Positions 62,528 through 64,000 of a stretch of 64,000 nucleotides of DNA are shown here, in pieces. The stretch comes from Litorivita sp040371945 (GTDB lineage: Bacteria; Pseudomonadota; Alphaproteobacteria; Rhodobacterales; Rhodobacteraceae), in contig NZ_BAABWS010000001.1 of NCBI RefSeq assembly GCF_040371945.1, positions 806,001-870,000 of the forward strand. Direction: 5' to 3'. The position numbers were made by a program, and so were the translations under genes. The notes under the pieces were generated by a model. That model was not told the DNA's origin, searched no databases, and saw only the letters and a program-made list of their open reading frames with translations. The stretch's first letter is position 1. Each line of letters starts with the position of its first letter.

Positions 62528-63136
62528 CTATTTTGACGCCCCTGCCCGCGCCGCCTCAAGATGAGGCCAGACCGGTTGATCGGGGATATGCAAGCGCATC
62601 TCGTCGCCTACGCTCAAAGCGCCCTCCGCCTCGACCCAAGCCGTCACCCCGCGCCGCCGCTGGGCTGCGGCTTTGAAGGCTTTGCCCTTGCCAGGATAGA
62701 TCGCCTCGATCTCTTTGGCCGGGAGCATACAGGGGCGGTTTTCCATATCCACCACAAGCGTCGCCCCAGAAGGCGCCTGCAACCGCGACGAGGGCGGCAG
62801 GCTGGTCAAATCGGGCAACCCGTCAAGGCAGATCGAGGCGCCAAGCCATGCCGGATCAAGCCGCTCCACCCCCATCGCGTCGGCGATCATCGCCAAATCC
62901 TGCGCCGAGACGACCGAGAATTGCCGCACATTCGCGATCACCGTATTGCGCGGATATTGCGACAGAACGCGGCTGCACGACAGGCGCGTGACCCCGCCAT
63001 GGGCTTCGCCCTCGATACCGCCAAAGACGATCTGCGCCGCCTGCAAGCTTTCGGATTTGAGGGCGGCGTCGCGGTTCGCCACACGGCCAAGCCATGTGAT
63101 GCGGGCGGTAAAATCGGTCGGCAGTAGCGCGGGCAT
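62528..63136 (-). CDS. MOSC-domain protein
   Basis: A 202-residue protein of the MOSC (molybdenum-cofactor sulfurase C-terminal) family. It carries QAAQIVFGGIEGEAHGGVTRLSC with the conserved H-G-G and Cys region, and VVDMENRPCMLPAKEIEAI. MOSC proteins bind sulfur or Moco and act in sulfuration or reduction of N-hydroxylated compounds; no exact role can be given. ATG 63136 is preferred to ATG 63145 since AAAGGA overlaps the latter. Molybdate uptake genes are at the other end of the window, but no link is implied. Confidence 0.85.
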   Translation of the reverse strand: MPALLPTDFTARITWLGRVANRDAALKSESLQAAQIVFGGIEGEAHGGVTRLSCSRVLSQYPRNTVIANVRQFSVVSAQDLAMIADAMGVERLDPAWLGASICLDGLPDLTSLPPSSRLQAPSGATLVVDMENRPCMLPAKEIEAIYPGKGKAFKAAAQRRRGVTAWVEAEGALSVGDEMRLHIPDQPVWPHLEAARAGASK

Positions 63137-63267
63137 GAGCAGCATCCTTTATATCAAAACGAAGGGATGGGCTCACGCTAACCCAGCGGCGCAGCGCAGG
63201 CCAATCACCATCTTTGATGGCCTCTATGACAGATCGTAAATGCGGGCCAAATATGAGGGGGCTAAGG

Positions 63268-64000
63268 TCACACCGTCAGGGTGAAAAACAACCGTTTGAA
63301 CGGGAAAAGCACCCGCCCCTGCGCATCGGCGGGATAGATTTTCGCCGCAGCGGCCTCATAGCTTTGGATCAGATGCGCGCGCTCGGCATCCTCCAGCGCA
63401 TCAAGCAGCGGTTTGGCAAAGGTGCTTTCGGTAAAGCGGCGTACGGGATGGCCGTCATCGCTGTTGGGCAAAAGCTGGTAATAGTCGGTTTCCCAAAGCG
63501 TCAGATCGCCCAAGGGTTCAAGCATATGGTAATATTGCGCAGGCTCCAAAGCGCGCGGTCCGGCCTCGAGATCGACGCGGCCCGCGAAATGCTCGCCCAT
63601 TAGCGAGGTCCACAGGCGGTGCGAGGGCGCGTTGTTTTGATGCGGGATTTGCACCGCCAATGTGCCGCCCTTGGCCAAGCTGCCCGCCAGACGCGGCATC
63701 ACCTGCGCATGATCCGCGACCCAATGCAGCGCCGCATTGGAGAAGATCAGCGCGGGGGGCGCATCGGGCGCCCATGTCGCCATATCGGCTTGGCTCAAAC
63801 CTTCATAGGCACCGGTCTGCTCGGCTTGCGACAGCATCGCAGGCGACAGGTCCACCCCGCAGATACGCGCCCCGAACCGCGCCCGCAGCGCATCCCCCGC
63901 CGCCCCCGCACCGCAGCCCAGATCAACAACCGTGCCTTGCGGCACCTGCCCGACAGCCGCGATCAAATCCAGCGCAGGGCGCAAACGCAAATCCCGGAAC
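63268..64000 (-). CDS. tam: Trans-aconitate 2-methyltransferase-like SAM methyltransferase (5' end outside window)
   Basis: The visible 243 residues hold a class I SAM methyltransferase fold: VVDLGCGAGAAGDALRARF (SAM motif I), GVDLSPAMLSQA, ALIFSNAALHWVADH and the Tam-type LWETDYYQLL and PVRRFTEST segments. The frame continues through the window edge (FRDLRLRPALDL, where Tam proteins have W-D-P-x-x-Y-x-x-F about 12 residues earlier), so the start is not included. The product probably detoxifies trans-aconitate by methylation. It is leftward and follows the MOSC gene direction. Confidence 0.85.
   Translation of the reverse strand, partial: FRDLRLRPALDLIAAVGQVPQGTVVDLGCGAGAAGDALRARFGARICGVDLSPAMLSQAEQTGAYEGLSQADMATWAPDAPPALIFSNAALHWVADHAQVMPRLAGSLAKGGTLAVQIPHQNNAPSHRLWTSLMGEHFAGRVDLEAGPRALEPAQYYHMLEPLGDLTLWETDYYQLLPNSDDGHPVRRFTESTFAKPLLDALEDAERAHLIQSYEAAAAKIYPADAQGRVLFPFKRLFFTLTV

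Noticed and set aside
1..64000. tRNA or rRNA genes
   Set aside because: No cloverleaf pattern with conserved T-loop and no rRNA segments were noticed; a dedicated scan was not possible.
1..64000. CRISPR arrays or long direct repeats
   Set aside because: No regularly spaced repeats were seen; the duplicated GGCCCCGC near 17965-18012 is part of a terminator.

Overview
The window comes from a high-GC alphaproteobacterium, most likely a member of the Rhodobacteraceae (Roseobacter group). Three things suggest this: the cytochrome-oxidase operon order ctaC-ctaB-small membrane protein-ctaG-ctaE-SURF1-thrC-M16 peptidase, the two proteins ending in a VPLPA-type C-terminal sorting signal, and the Flp-like pilins carrying a VTVDW core. 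The assignment rests on protein recognition and gene order only.

Layout. 1-1.35 kb is a decayed mobile region: a tyrosine-recombinase C-terminus whose catalytic Tyr is Ser, an IS3-type transposase remnant with several frameshifts, and the C-terminal stump of a LacI-family regulator. 1.75-4.3 kb is modABC (molybdate uptake), convergent with a quiC-type dehydroshikimate dehydratase/HPPD-like fusion (4.3-6.2 kb). 6.7-12.2 kb runs rightward: Nudix hydrolase, DUF1178 protein, SDR, lysC, ptsP. 12.2-17.9 kb holds an FG-GAP protein and ferredoxin (coupled), a peptidoglycan-binding lipoprotein, a DegP protease, an EcsC protein, a GNAT and a flavin reductase. 18-25 kb has a SulP transporter, mtnP, a frameshifted NmrA-DoxX gene, a DUF2269 protein, apt and a GlcD-like oxidase. 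25-32.8 kb is the leftward cta operon ending in thrC, an M16 peptidase and a GNAT. 32.9-43.9 kb carries tldD, a PAS/HWE-type kinase, rluE, dprA, topA, a VPLPA-CTERM protein, a 3-oxoacid CoA-transferase pair and a lytic transglycosylase.

44.3-57 kb is a Tad/Flp pilus locus: two short Flp-like pilins, cpaB, cpaC secretin, OmpA-like lipoprotein, tadZ/cpaE, tadA/cpaF, tadB, tadC, two TPR lipoproteins, a prepilin peptidase and a conserved-looking AAA ATPase of unknown role. TadE/F/G are not in the window. 57-64 kb has a second VPLPA-CTERM protein, a beta-hydroxyacid dehydrogenase, two related membrane-anchored LytTR regulators flanking a PaaI-type thioesterase, folD, a 25-residue membrane peptide, a MOSC protein and a methyltransferase cut by the window edge.

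The most interesting signals are: the perfect FNR-type box between ctaC and tldD; a terminator-like hairpin that contains the SURF1 start codon; the paired non-canonical Flp pilins with a structured leader; the ATPase at the end of the tad locus; the twin LytTR membrane regulators; and the small membrane peptide upstream of a strong terminator. No tRNA, rRNA or CRISPR array was seen.
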